From contig NC_061072.1 in NCBI RefSeq assembly GCF_021917145.1, positions 13,308,742 to 13,372,741 of the forward strand: a stretch of 64,000 bases of DNA, written 5' to 3'. This stretch comes from Hypomesus transpacificus (lineage: Eukaryota; Chordata; Actinopteri; Osmeriformes; Osmeridae). The notes beneath the pieces are model-generated. The model did no database searches and was not told the DNA's origin. It was given only the letters and a program-made list of their open reading frames with translations. Position numbers and translations under genes: made by a program. Below are positions 35,054-63,818 of this stretch, one piece after another (the stretch's first letter is position 1; every line of letters begins with the position of its first letter).

Positions 35054-35931
35054 CAGCTTGGCCCTAATTAGATTGCTGACTTTACAGGCTATACATTCTA
35101 CAGACTAACAGTAGCTGCCTGCTACTGGATTGACAAACTAGCCCACAGTACATAGGCTATACTTGTCTGGCCTGAACTATTATGTAAACTGAACCACACT
35201 CTCTACGACAGTCTACGACACTCTACGACACTCACAGCACATTCGCAGCCCAAAAGAAACAGGCTGACCTAAAGACTCTAGAATGATCTAGAATGTTCAC
35301 TGAGGTTCCTAGAATTAACAGTGAACTTCAAGCACACAGTAGAACGAAAGCGTAGCAGGATGGAGCTGTAGAACTGCATGATTCCGCATAAGGTAGAAAC
35401 GTAGACACAAATCGTTGTTGTGACATTTTTTCTTTCATTCCCATTTCTCTTTTTGCATGTTGTAGTTGAGACAGGTGTAGTCTTGTCTTCCCTCTTAAAA
35501 CTTCACGTGTCTTCTTTTCTGTACCCTGAGGTACAAGCCTCCTGTTGCAACTGTCATTAACTGCAGGGAGACTAAACTATTCTTCAACTGTCACAAAAAA
35601 ACTATTCAAATGTTTCGCCAGAGATCACAAAACATGTTTTTGACTCTGGGAGAAGTCTAAGGAGGGGTGTTGAGACAGGAGTTCATCTGAACACATCACC
35701 TGGTGTCAGTTGGATCTTTGGACACTTATGATGAAACTGATGATCACTGATCATGAAGATTTGTTAAAGTAAACTACGCAAAAAATAGTTTGCCTAGTCA
35801 GTACAATCAAACCCCGAATGGCAGTCACGATAGTTATAAGGTAACACAAAATGGAGTCATATGACATGGCCTTACTGTAAGAAGTGATGATGATGGTGAC
35901 ATTAATGGTACCAAATTAGTTTTTATGTGTG

Positions 35932-35937
35932 AATAAA
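35932..35937 (+). terminator. bhlha15: Polyadenylation signal, probable end of bhlha15
   Basis: AATAAA 879 bases after the stop. No earlier plus-strand AATAAA was noticed in the 3'UTR, so this is the likely end. Confidence 0.5.
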
Positions 35938-37376
35938 GTGTGAATTCAGACCAAAATAATAAAAAGAATTGAGAACCAATCAATAAACAGGTCAAGACAA
36001 GTCAATAATCAATAATCACATGTATTGATATGAGGTTGACCATGCACATTGGGGTAAGTATCCTTAATAGATGGAGCTGGTTGACACAGTACAGTACAGT
36101 GCCAGTTATTTGATGTATCTCTCTAGTTTACATTACGATTATTAAAATAATGGAATGCTATTTAGCTTGAAGTTTTACACTCTATTTACAGACACACACA
36201 GTACACGCACAATGTTAGCTTTGAATGGAGCCATATTCAGTAGTACGACAAACATGTCTCTGCTTGATCACCTCACTCACTGCTACGGTCCAAGTGACTA
36301 ATGACATCATCATAAAGTGCCATCTCTGACACATTAGGAGCCCCATATGGAAATTTGACAAATGATTCAGTATTAAGCACACGTGTGAGTGTTCAGTAGG
36401 TTAATGCCTCTTTCAAGTCATTCATCAGCAGTCATACACTTAATGCCCAGAGGCACGCTATGTCAAAGGATTTTGTGTGGCAGTCTCTAAGTGGTTGAAA
36501 TGAAAAGCATGTGTTGATTGGTTCACCCATTGCAATATACACAGACAGTACCCATTCTTAAGATAGCACAATGGAAACACATAATACTAATGTACACAAC
36601 CATAACAAAACAAGAATTCCCTTCTAAACATCTAAAACGTCCTTTCTGTGCTTCTGTCTCTTCAGGTACGACACTATAACCACCACGGAAGAGACAGAAC
36701 ATGCAAAAAAGATTAGTAAAAGTAACTGGGAATTTCCCTGGGAAAGTAATAGATTCATTTCATTGTTGCAAAACCAACCACATGGCATGGTACCTACAGC
36801 ATTTCATGCTTTGCCTCACTCCCAGACAAGATAAACATTGCACATTCTTCATGGAAATATTTAGCCTTTTTTATATAGAATATATTTAGTGACAGGGGTG
36901 AGATTGACATATTAAAGCATACTGAGATCTTATTCTGGAACTCCTTTCTTCTCCTCTTCTCCTCTTCCACTTAAACAGCAGGCAGTACCACAGACAGGCA
37001 GGTATAGTTTTCTTTCTTTTTTGTACTCCTTTTTAACCAGAACCTCTTACCAACATCAAATTCCAATAAATATCTGCTCTATACATGAGGACACAGACAG
37101 AAGTCTGTCTAAATAAATAACATTCAAAATAATGCAACAATGTAAAAATGACCAGACAGCTAAGTGAGGAGAAAATGTGTGTGTGTGTATATGTGTGTGT
37201 TTATATGTGTGTGTGTGTGTGTGTAGATGATCCTGAAAGGGGACTGTGGAATTGGAGTGGCTTTCTTAGGAAGTAGGATGGAGAGGAAGAAGCCTGGCTG
37301 TCTGCAGGCAGGCAGAGCATAGCGAGTGGGAGAGAGATATGGTGTGTATGCGTGTGAGTGTGCGGGCAGGCGGCCT
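35938..37376. other. Intergenic DNA between bhlha15 and tecpr1
   Basis: AT-rich sequence without a recognised gene; the right part will include the tecpr1 3'UTR. A short TG/TATG repeat is at about 37178-37225. Confidence 0.5.
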
Positions 37377-39221
37377 CTAGAAGCCCAAGGCGTTCCCGTT
37401 GACCTCCCCCACGTTGCAGAGGGAGAGGGGGCCGCGTGGGGCAGGCAGGGCAGGGTCCGTCAGGGAGGGCATACGGATGTTGGGGGGCTCCATGGCGTTC
37501 GCCCTCACCGTGATGTGGTCCCAGCCACCCTGCAGGGAGAGGGAAGGGGGGTCAACATCCTGCCAGACCAATCCAGTACCTCAGCTGAACTAACTTTATG
37601 ACAGAAGAAAAGAAATGAAAAGGAGAGAGATAGGAAAGAGAGAAAGAGAGCGAAAAAGAAACGAGAAAGAGAGAGAAATGAGAGAAACAAAGAGGAGAGG
37701 AAGTTCTCCTCACCCCGATGCCGTAGTCCCAGGACTGGCCCTTTGGCTCTGTCGGCTGCACCCCAAGACGATGACACACAGTCCTACAGCTCAGGCTGTG
37801 GCTGCCCTGCACCTTGTCTGCTATGATCCACACCTGCATCCACACACACACACACACACACACACAACCACACACAGAACACCTCTAGATTCTTGATCCA
37901 CTTCTCAAAGTCTGTGGTATAAAACCTTGTTTTTATATATGCCTGGGTTTAAAGTCAGCTTGGCCCCAGGTTCTGACGGTGTCCTACCTGGTCCAGGGGG
38001 CCCACAGAGACCTTGCGGACGTTGTTGGAGATGTGTTCCCATGACGATCCCTGGGGATAGCTGGGGGTCACGCCTTGTCTGTACCACAGGTTGCCTGGAA
38101 GCAGGAAGCACAGGTCATTCACGGGCAGTCAGGACCATACCTCCTCTCACAGTACCAGGCACTGTGAAATGGTTCAAACTGCACTGCATCTATCAAATGT
38201 TGACAATATTACAGCCAGTTTCCCAGACATGTAAGCATAGTTCTACATTAAAGTAAATATTCTATGAAGATCATCATTGAAAAAAGTTGTCGGTCTGGGA
38301 CTAGGCTTAATCCATGTCTAGGAAATTAAGTCATAACGTTTAGGAGCATGAACCAGCTACAGGGTGGATCATGTCTCAAAAAGGAGCGCAGAGAAAGGTT
38401 GTCATGAATGCCATACCGTTCTCATCCACGGTGTAGACCGAGGTCCTTCCTACAGACACCTGCTTCAGCTTCTGCTTGGCTGGAGAGGGGATGTGGTACC
38501 AGCATTCACCTGCAGGGAGAGACGTAAACAACATTTCAATACTCCACAAGGCAGTAATATTCTTTTACACCGATTAGTAAGCATCTGTGACACTGACCAA
38601 GAATGCATGTAATCACATAACATTTTCAACAACAACTCAGATTCAGTTTGGACTCAGTTTGTTTCCAATCAGAGACATTGGGGAGATTCTCAAAGGTTCT
38701 ATGACCTGCAGGGTTCTGCACGGATACAGATCCCCGGTAGAATGTGGAGCCCTCTCTGCCAATGGCCCACACCTGGTGGGCACCACCAATAGAGATGGAC
38801 TTGAAGGGCTGGTCCGTGCCAACGTGTAGCCATGATGACCCCTGGAGAAGAGCACAGTCGTGTTATGGGTGCAGCCCCCAGAGACAGAAGTGTTTATGTG
38901 AACATTTGGAAGGAAAGTGTGAGGAGAGAGTGAATGGAAATGTGTGTGTGTGTCAGTTTGTGTGTGTGTGTCAGTGTGTGTGTGTGTGTCAGTGTGTGTG
39001 TTGAACTCACAGCAGGCGTGAGTGCGGTGACCCCCAGCCTACAGAGCACGTCCCCCTTGTTGCTGATGGCCCAGAGGGGCACCTGCTCCAGGCCGCTGCT
39101 GCCACCGCACGGGATCAAGCTCACGTCAATCAGCGGGATGGGAGGGACTTCCTGCCAGGGCCCTGTGGTGGTCAGCTTACACTTCCTGTGGACACAACAC
39201 AGCATGGTTGTGATGCCTGAC

Positions 39222-39278
<57 letters not shown>

Positions 39279-42200
39279 CTTTAATATTGATATTAAATGA
39301 ATCCATTTGGATTGTAGTCAAGTATTGGGGGTAAGAAAACGAGAGTTCTGCCACTACAGGCTACACTGCTTCTCCTCAGGGAGCAGCTGCTACAGCAGCC
39401 TGTAGCAGCTGAGTCAGCAGACTGTCAGACCATGGCTAAACAAACACTGCCTGCAGAGGGGAGCAGCTATGCTTTCGATGTTGTGTTCAACATTACCTGT
39501 AGGGGGCAATAGGTTGTTATTATTAAGTGGTACACTACCTGGCCCACCGCCTGCGACGAACAAAGTCCTTCAAGGTCTTGTGGCCATGGTATGAACTGAA
39601 GGAACAGACAGAAGAAAATACATTAGAAACACCTTTGCACTGAACAAAGAATGGATCTTACCTTCAAAGAGTGGGAGGTTTGGAGACAGTTAATAATCGC
39701 TCACGTTGGGAAATCAGCAGCATATTGCCATCCCTCTTTATCTGTCCCTCCTGACACACTGTAGTCGATGGACCAATCTGACACCTGGTTGGATGACGGA
39801 GGTCAGAGGGGGAGGGGTCAAAACAAACCAACCAAAAGCTTTATTTACATTATGTATGAAAGCACCCGGGCACCGATAACGCAATCTCTATTGACCTGTC
39901 CTGGACACTGGCTTCTACCCTAACCCCCACCAGCTGGACTCAGCGTGTCAGCAGTGCGTACCCATGTCCAGTGTGGGGAGGGGGGCTTGGTGTTTGCCTT
40001 GGTGCACTCCTGCAGTCCTGATGCGTCGCTCCACATGTAGCGGTCTGTCGGCAACCCCCTGAAACCCACCAGGTGACATCCAGTATACTTCCTGTTTGTC
40101 TCTTAAAACGAGTGAATATCATCCAGTGCTCCACTAACCAGAGGTTTCCAGGGCTGTGGTTCTAGTAAAGCAGTTTACAGCACCATGTGGTGAACAGTAG
40201 GTGGCGCTGGTGTACTCTGTACCTGTTGGTGTATCCAGTAACAGGGTTCCACCTCTGATTCTCATAGATGTAAACACTCTTCACATCCGTCTGGGTGTAG
40301 ATGTTATCTGTGCTGCTTGGCAGACCTGTGGACAAGTCAAGACACGGAGTATCGTCACCACCCTCCTCACACTACTGTCCTACTGAATGTACATTTACAT
40401 TACAGATGAAGTCATTTTGAACAACCAAATATGTCTTTGAGCAGCTTTTATACTGTATTCTGAACCAGGTATTCCTGTATGTACCCAGAGACTCTCAGTG
40501 TTGTGGGTAATGTAGTCGTACCCTGAAAGATGCCCCCTCCGTAACCGCCAGTGTAGACCCAGGCTGTATGGTCGTAGCCCACACCCCAGACCACGCCCAG
40601 GCTATTCCCCTCCACCAATCGCAGGTGACCGCCCACCTGTCGCCAGAACCTGGGGAACATAACCACAAGGCACCCACATCACAATCCCAGGACAATAAAT
40701 AAACTATTTTACTTCCTCTCAGTTCACCAATTTCTTTCTAACAGAAGGTGGAAAAAGCAACAGATCTGCTATTTAAAATAAAAAGAATACAGATAAACAC
40801 CATCTGTTTTTGGACATTTAAGTAACGAATTCTGTTTCTACACCAGCGTCTTACATCTGGTCGCAGGGTGTGGGGTATGGAGAGGCCTCCAGGCCAGCAG
40901 AGGGCTCGCTCACAAAGATGTCCCCTTTACAAGTGACTGACCAGATGGCCTGGTGGGAGGGGGGGCCCTGGAGTCCCCGGGAGTCACAGCAGGACACGCT
41001 TAGCAGGGCCAGCTGAAAAATGAGGGGGGTGTGGGGGTCAAGATTTAGTGATTCATTACTAGACTGATTCCCACTGTATTCATGAGCTCCTTGATGGACT
41101 GAGTACCCAGTCATGCATCTCCAGCTCGGTGGCGGCTGCCAGTCTGATGGGCCAGCGCTGCTTGGTCCTCTCCGCTGTGTAGATGGCAAAGGTGTGCTTG
41201 GCATCGTTCAGCACTGGCACCAGGATCGTCACCTCGTTGATAAACGCGTGGAGGTACTTGGTGCGGGAGGAGGGAGGGAGAAGGTGGGGCGTTTGAATGA
41301 AGAAGAAGAACTCTGGAGTTGATACAACAGGGGCTGCTGCCCACCCCCCCCCCCCCCACCCCCCTCCTGCCCCTCCTCACACTCCCTCTCTCCCCATACC
41401 GTTCCCTATCATCCGCCCCCTCTCTTTTCACCTTCTTCTCCTCGTTGAAGTTGTAGTAGATGAAGAGGATGCCGTCCTTGTTAACCTCGGGCCCGGAGAA
41501 CTGCTCCAGGGCGAACCTGACGTCCACCCACTTGTAAGGCTTCCAGTCCCGCCACCACTGCATGGTGCCCTTCTTCACCCACACAGACTGGAGGGTTGTG
41601 GGGGGGGGGGACAAAGACAAACAGAGACAAGTCAGATGACAGCCAGCCAAAAGAACAGAACACATGAAGACACTTCAGTTTCCTGTTAGCTAGCCAGGGT
41701 ATGGCCTGTTGTGTTGGCTGGCTCGAGTCTGGAGTCTCTGCTACCTGCTCGATGGCCTGTTCATAGTGTTGGAAGTTGTCCATCTCCCTCTTGGACCTCT
41801 CGCTAAGCTGCTCGAAGATCTGTTTCCTCCAGGCGGCCGTCTGGGCCGGGCTGATGGACAAACTCATAGCCTGCACCGACGCAGCCAACGCTGTGGGGCG
41901 GAGAGGGCACAAAACCTTATTCCAACACGCGAGCAGAACCTGAGATATGTCATCGATACCTGAGAGCCTGGGCGGTATTACAAATGCCTGTGTACAACTA
42001 GGAGTTTCTCTCCTTGTGTGACTCACTAGTGGAGGAGTTGAACCAGTGAGGCTGGGAGTGCCCATCCACAGAGCAGCCTCCTCCACTGACCCAGGCCCAG
42101 AGAGGGTGCTCGTCCGCCCCATAAGGCTCCTCCAGAGCCAGGCTGTAGGTAGCCACCGAGGAGAGGCTGCAGGTCTCTGCCCCGTCACCCCCACAACCCC

Positions 42201-44185
42201 TGGTGTCCACGGTCAGGTGGCTCTGAGCCTCCTCGAGGTCCACGTTGCTCCACTGAGGGTCCATAAGGCCTCTGGGCTGGCTGGGGGAGAGCACCAGGGC
42301 AGGGGGGAAGGCGGCTTGGCTCTCCCCAGGAACAAGCTCCTCCTCAAGGATGGCCGGGCCGGCCGAGGCCCCTTCCCTCTTGACCTCGCGGTCCGAAACC
42401 AACTCAGAGATGAAGCTGTCGCTGGTTACTTTGGGGATACGGGGCTTGGGGACGTCTAAGGGGGGGTCAAGGGGAGGGGAGAGGGGCTCTGGGGTTGGGC
42501 AGGTGACGATGCAGCCACCAACCTCGGTGACCCCCCTTTCTGAGTCGGAGTCAGCATCACTCATCATCGACTGAGCCCGCACCTCTCCACTGAAGAAACA
42601 GCCAGCACTGCATGGGAATGAGTTGGTGTCAATGCCATTGGCAGTCAGACCCTATTTCTGAGTATGCGTGTGTGAGTGTGTGTCTATGTGTGTGTGTCTA
42701 AGTGTGTCTGTATGTATGTGTGTGTGTGTGCACCTGTGCAGGCTGGATGCACTAGCGCTGGAGTGGGAGCGGTCTCCATCTCGGGGGACGTTCACGGCCT
42801 TCCAGGCCTTTCCGCTCAGTTCACTGGCGGTCACGCCCTGACGGTAGTACACTGCCCGGTCCTCACAGCCAATACCCCACACCTGCACACATACACACTC
42901 AGTGTGTGAGTGATTACCCACACCTAGACACAGCAACACACAGTAGTAGTGAAAGTGCAAAAATACAGTAGAAAGACTATTTTTGTTTCGGAAACATTCA
43001 CTTCCTAAACACTTGAACAGAACAGGAAGTGAAGGTACGGGCTGGAAATGGGGGACAGGGAGAGGGAGGGGGGGGGTGTCCTACGATGCACTGGCCTCTG
43101 ACCTGGTCGTTGAGGCCCACGTTGATCATGACCATTTCCCCCACCATGCCGATCCAGCCGGAGCCACAGGGATTGTGGGAGTTCACCCCTCGCCTGAACC
43201 ACACCTGGGAGAGAGAGGAAGAGAGACTGCTAAGATAGATACTGGCCACAGAACAAAAATAAAAGAGAGGTTATCCTGCAGATACATGACTAATTCAGTC
43301 ATCAAGCAATTTGGCAATTCACTGATTTCATAAACCAGTTGGCTTTTGAAAAACAGTTGGTTCCCTATTCTTAAAAAATCCCCGATCAACACTGAATCCT
43401 GTAAGGTTCAAGAGTTGTTTGTACAGTATGAATAGACTGCTGCCTTCTCCCACCTTGTTGTCCTTGGTGATGGCCCAGACAACGTTCACCCCCACTGCAA
43501 CGTGGATGGCTCCTACCTCTGGACTGGGGGAGTCTACCACCACCCAGGAGGAACCTGGCACAGGTGTGTGTGTGTTTGTGTGAATGTTAGGAGGGGTTTG
43601 GGGAACAAAAACAGGCAGGATATTGAACAATAAAAACCAATAGCAACTTATTCTACGCTTATTTGTAGCAAAAGAACACACACAAACACACACACACGCA
43701 CACACAGACACACGCAGTGTCCAGACCTTGGGGGCAGTCTCTGGTGATGCCCTCCCTGACCAGTAGCTGTCCTTCCCAGAGCACGGCCCACACCAGGTCT
43801 ACAGGCCCACAGCTGATCTGGACCACCTCCCCAGGGAGAGTTACCTCCTCCCAGCTGGTGCCCTCAGGGCTGTGGTGCTGAATCCCCTCCCGGAACCACA
43901 CCTGCACACAAAGGCGATGAGGTGGGTGGTACTTGTTAACACAGGAGGACAATAGAGAATTTCGTGTTTTGTGTGTTACGTGTGTGTTTGTATTTGCTTG
44001 TGCGTGTGTGCATGTACATGTGAGCCAGTGTGTGAGCTGGTGTACTACCTTGCCCTGCAGAGAGACAGCCCACAGAGACAGTCTTCCTCTGGGCTCCTCG
44101 CTGATCTCCCATCCCCCACAGCTGATGTCATTAAAGGGGTCTGGCAGCTGGAATGACTGTGATGGTATCTGTCATCACGCACACA

Positions 44186-44222
<37 letters not shown>

Positions 44223-44975
44223 GTAAACACAAAGAACACAAAGAGAGCAGACATACTGTGCTCAGACAGTGTCAACGGGTACTACTCAGACGTGGACAAA
44301 CACACACACACAGTTCTTTACCCACCTTGGCCCAGCTGTCCCTGGACTTGTACCTCCGGTAGCGAATCCATCGCCTGCGACGGACACATGAGTTCCACTT
44401 CTTATCTCTGGTATAGGTGGCAGGGAAGTCCATGGCATAGGTCCAACCCTGCACAGACAGACATGGAGACAGACATGGAGACAGACATGGAGACAGACGT
44501 GGAGACAGACGTGGAGACAGACATGGAGACAGACGTGGAGACAGACATGGAGACAGACATGGAGACAGACATGGAGACAGACATGGAGACAGACATGGAG
44601 ACAGACAGACCTCTTGGGATGAGTGGATACTCATACATTGAGAAAGAAACTAGGGTAAGAGGGGAGTTAGGGAGATAGAGGAGAGCAAATGTAGAAATAT
44701 TGAGTGAAAACAGAGTGGGGAGAGCGAGAGAGAGATAAAGATATTTGAAAGAGATGGAGGATCAGGAAGAACAGACACTCACCTCTTTCTCGGTGGGCTC
44801 TCCTCCAAAGTTCTCGTCAATGTACCAATCACCTTCCCATTCCCAGTTGGCCAATGGGAGCTTGAAGCTGTCCAGCGGTTGGTTCTCAAGACCTGTGACA
44901 TCACTCCACTGCCAGCGGTCACTTGGCAACAGGCGGTCAGAGAATCCATCCACAGGATTCCATCGCTTGTAGTGA

Positions 44976-45028
<53 letters not shown>

Positions 45029-45367
45029 TTGTGTAAACTGGTCCTCCTAGTTTTATTTAAAGTCAATGCTGTGTACCACTACCTGAAGTATGTGTGAGTT
45101 TTTCCGTGTGGCAGTGTGTGTGCATGCTAGTTCTGGCCCTACTTGGTTTTCGTAGGTGTCTTCCTGATAGCGAATGGGTAGGTCGCTGGCGTGGACATTC
45201 AGGTAGATGTGGTGGTCACAGGCAATCCCCCAGCAGCACTGCTGCACTGCAGTCACCCTCTTAAACTCCAGCTGGGCATCCCTGCACTGCTCCCACTGCT
45301 GCCCGCCTGTCGACAGGCTGTACACACACCCGTACACATCCACCGCCCACAGCAGGGAGGGAGGCAT
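37377..45367 (-). CDS. tecpr1: Tectonin beta-propeller repeat-containing protein 1
   Basis: Tecpr1 binds the ATG5-ATG12 conjugate and sphingomyelin or phosphoinositide-bearing lysosomes, and drives LC3 lipidation and autophagosome-lysosome fusion. Twenty-four coding exons join in phase to 1199 residues (human about 1165): 45367-45143, 44965-44783, 44448-44326, 44168-44049, 43901-43727, 43554-43454, 43204-43103, 42882-42734, 42589-42027, 41890-41745, 41587-41432, 41256-41107, 41012-40855, 40649-40522, 40325-40223, 40058-39962, 39784-39705, 39595-39539, 39185-39011, 38841-38706, 38509-38417, 38094-37988, 37833-37714 and 37529-37377. Domains: N-terminal TECPR repeat (MPPSLLWAVDVYG), dysferlin domain about 70-180 (YENQRWNP to RRRRWIRYRRYKSRD), TECPR repeats about 200-390, a variable acidic linker (exon 42589-42027), PH domain about 630-731, second dysferlin domain about 850-940, and C-terminal TECPR repeats. 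A non-coding first exon ends at 46287. Confidence 0.97.
39227..39275. repeat. (AT)n microsatellite in tecpr1 intron
   Basis: About 24 TA units lie in the intron upstream (transcript sense) of exon 39185-39011. Confidence 0.95.
44188..44219. repeat. (AC)n microsatellite in tecpr1 intron 3
   Basis: An AC run of about 16 units begins only 20 bases before (transcript sense) the acceptor of exon 44168-44049. Confidence 0.9.
44451..44610. repeat. 12-bp minisatellite in tecpr1 intron 2
   Basis: About 13 units of GACATGGAGACA, several with GACGTGGAGACA, lie directly beside exon 44448-44326. The array starts within 3 bases of the acceptor dinucleotide and replaces the usual pyrimidine tract with TGTCTCCATGTC units in the transcript. 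Confidence 0.95.
44979..45027. repeat. (AC)n microsatellite beside a tecpr1 acceptor
   Basis: About 24 AC units (GT in the transcript) end 14 bases from the start of exon 44965-44783, so the acceptor has a GT-repeat in place of a pyrimidine tract. Confidence 0.95.
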
Positions 45368-46286
45368 GGCTGGGCCTGGGGCAGAGGGGCAACCACAAGC
45401 AATCAAACCAAACTGACTGGGTGTTGGATTGTTCTGGAAGTGAAACAGTTGATTGACACACAGTAACACCTGTTACACTGGGGTAGTGTAGAGTGGTTAC
45501 AGTGGGGTAGGACTGTGGGTTTGTAGGCTAGGTCTAATATGGAAACACTTTTTCTATAAACGGGTATTTCTTGTAGGTTGCACATGGTTACCAACAAAGT
45601 AGGTCTGGTTTCTGAGTGTTTCTGAGTGGATGCACTTTATGATACTTGCCCTTCCATATTTTGACTTTGTAACACTTGTTCTCAAATAGTTGTAGAATGC
45701 GGATTTTGCATCAATATTATGAATCGTAAAGTAAACTGAATCACTTACGTTTCATAGACCTTTAACATGTGTTCTAAATAAACGTCTTAATCCATAGCTT
45801 ATAGCAGTTGTAGCTTTCAACTGTAACAAAATGTTTACAACATAGACTATTGCACTGTCAATCACAACATAATTGCGTACCACAATACGGGAGGGATGCT
45901 GGCGTAGCATCCAGTCACAAGCAATCAATAAACGACATCCTGAGAATGCTGACAGCAACACATGTCAGTCGATTCAGAGAAAAAGAGATCGAATTCGACA
46001 CTGTCGTGATTTGTAAATATAAATGCATACATTATATATGGTCAGTCACGATGTAGGCGATATCATTATCAATAGTCCCTTCCTACAGATGACCTTTGAA
46101 AATGAGTTAGCTTTCGTTTATAAAATGTTAGCCTACTCCACAACTAGCCTCTCTGCAAAGGTATTATCTTTGGTGTTTATGCTACAGGAATTAGTCGGCT
46201 TGAGGTTTGTATCCCTGCAAACAAGAACTAGAAAGGGTAGGCTAAGTAAGCTACAAGCTGCTAAGCGGTTGCTCAGGAATACTCAC

Positions 46287-46400
46287 CGTGTGCTGACGAT
46301 CATAAACCGTGTGCCAGTGTTGGTTCTTCACGCCGATTCATTCAGCAGTGGTTCAATAGACAGTGAAACCATGATGATGTGATGCTGTCATTCACTATCT
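46287..46400 (-). promoter_or_regulatory. tecpr1: Non-coding first exon and promoter area of tecpr1
   Basis: A strong donor gtgagt (minus, 46286-46281) ends a GC-richer stretch, followed by a long AT-rich intron to the coding exon at 45367. An ATTGG (plus strand near 46461) and CpG-containing sequence lie just upstream. The exact start is not visible. Confidence 0.55.
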
Positions 46401-46409
46401 ATTTACAGT

Positions 46410-47737
46410 GCGATCTTTCTCTAATCCTAAACAGGAAGTCGTGGTACCCCTTGCTTTCTGATTGGATGCCTGCGTGTTTGCTTACCAGTCGAGTCTTGCG
46501 CCAAACTGTGCTGTGATGCCTGTATCGTCCATTGCGGGTCACTATTGGCTCATGTTGAATGTAAAAGTGATTTGGGAAGTTGACGCATAAATGAGCCAGC
46601 TTTTAAAATAATACACTTTATATAGTCTTGAAAACTGTGTGGTGAAACATAATTTTACTGTGAGGAAAGGAAAGGAAAAGGAAATGGATCACAGCTATTT
46701 CCCCCAACAGTTTAAAATGTGTGCACACTTGAGGGCATGTGAAACCTCACCATGGCAATGTTGGTACATTTGGACTCCGTGACAACACACGACAGTAAGT
46801 GAACAGATACACAGTTCTCTGTTTCCTTTATGTCCTTTTCGACTGTGTGTGATACATTTTCTTAATGTAGCTTAAATGAAGACAAATAATACCTATATTT
46901 CGTACTGTACATTACAGTATCTACCAGTAGTAAGGGACATTTGTGATTTTCAACAGTTAATACACAAGCAGTTAAGCTTAGCATAGGAAGCTTAGCAGAG
47001 GAATAAAATGACACCCCACTTTCACAATTGTAAAAACATCCAGAAGTCATTACATATTTAGAGCTTGTAGTAATCGGTCAATGCTTCGCCCATCCATGGC
47101 ACCTGTAACTCATCTAAAAGTTTATGGCAAATGAAATTAAAACACAACATACAAATGACTATCCATGTCTAGTCTTCGATTTAACTCTCATTACACATTT
47201 GTGTGTATGTGTGTGAGTGTGTATGTCATGTTTTGTTTTAAAACCTCAAGGAATCATCTTAAAATATATATAAATAATGTCCCTATCAAAAAACTGTCAT
47301 GACAATGTAGACTGGACTACAGCCACCCAGTATGGCTCCTCAAACAGTCCATTTAAACCAAACATGTCTCTCTCCCTTCATTCCCACAACTAGCGTACAC
47401 TGTATATATCTATATATATATATATATCTGGACAGAACGAACAAACAGGCAAACAATCGTCATCGCTGTCGAGTCAGGAAGGTAGTCTGGATGCTAGTCT
47501 GCTCCAGCACTAATCATACCACCACCACCCCAGTCACTTAATAATCATCATCATCATGAGTCCATGACTTCAGGAATTAGTTTGGATCAGTCAATTCACC
47601 AATTGTTTTCTTTTGACAACCAGAGAGTGACGTGGATGGTTCGTGCTGGAACAGGCTGGCATGCAAGGCTAGCAGGACATTGGTTGAGATGGGGGGCTTA
47701 AGGAGAGTTTGGTGTGTTTATCTTCGTCATCATCTGA
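46410..47737. other. DNA between tecpr1 and baiap2l1
   Basis: About 1.3 kb holding the tecpr1 promoter on the left and the baiap2l1 3'UTR on the right. From memory, human BRI3 lies between these two genes; I see no bri3-like coding sequence here. Confidence 0.5.
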
Positions 47738-63426
<15,689 letters not shown>

Positions 63427-63740
63427 GTTTGCAAGAGTGTCTTATAAATAACTCAAAGAAATAAAAACGTCTGAACGGTTTCGTTCCAGTCTTTTAAATC
63501 TATAGTAATAATGACGGCTGTCGGCTACAAGTCCTCGCCTTTTGAATCTTTTGAATGCTTTTTAATCCAGGAAAATTCCGGATGTCTTGTAAATAGCGCC
63601 ACGCATTTGGATAAGCAAAAGAAGAACTCGCCAGTGGTGGCCAACGGTGCATGGAGCTTTACCGCTGACTGAAACCACTATCAAACTTTCAACGCGCATC
63701 TGTGTGTACACCCTATGTATTCTGCGTGCTTGTGCTTGTA
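63427..63740. other. Upstream region of baiap2l1
   Basis: This holds the baiap2l1 5'UTR and promoter on the minus strand. No TATA box for that strand was found and the exact start is unknown. Confidence 0.5.
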
Positions 63741-63818
63741 GGGGCGGGAGACCGAAAAGGGGGACCTTGACGTCACAGTCGTTGCAGTGCTTTCCGTGAT
63801 GGATGCGTCATGTATAAA
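63741..63818 (+). promoter_or_regulatory. Plus-strand promoter: GC box, CRE and TATA box
   Basis: GGGGCGGGA at 63741-63749, the palindromic CRE TGACGTCA at 63768-63775 and TATAAA at 63813-63818 are spaced like a classic inducible promoter, with a start expected near 63845. The downstream 150 bases would be 5'UTR; no coding begins in the window. By human gene order the next gene would be nptx2, an activity-induced gene; that link is an inference. Confidence 0.6.

Noticed and set aside
44451-44610. Possible CRISPR-like array
   Set aside because: Units are 12 bases with no spacers; it is a eukaryotic minisatellite in an intron.
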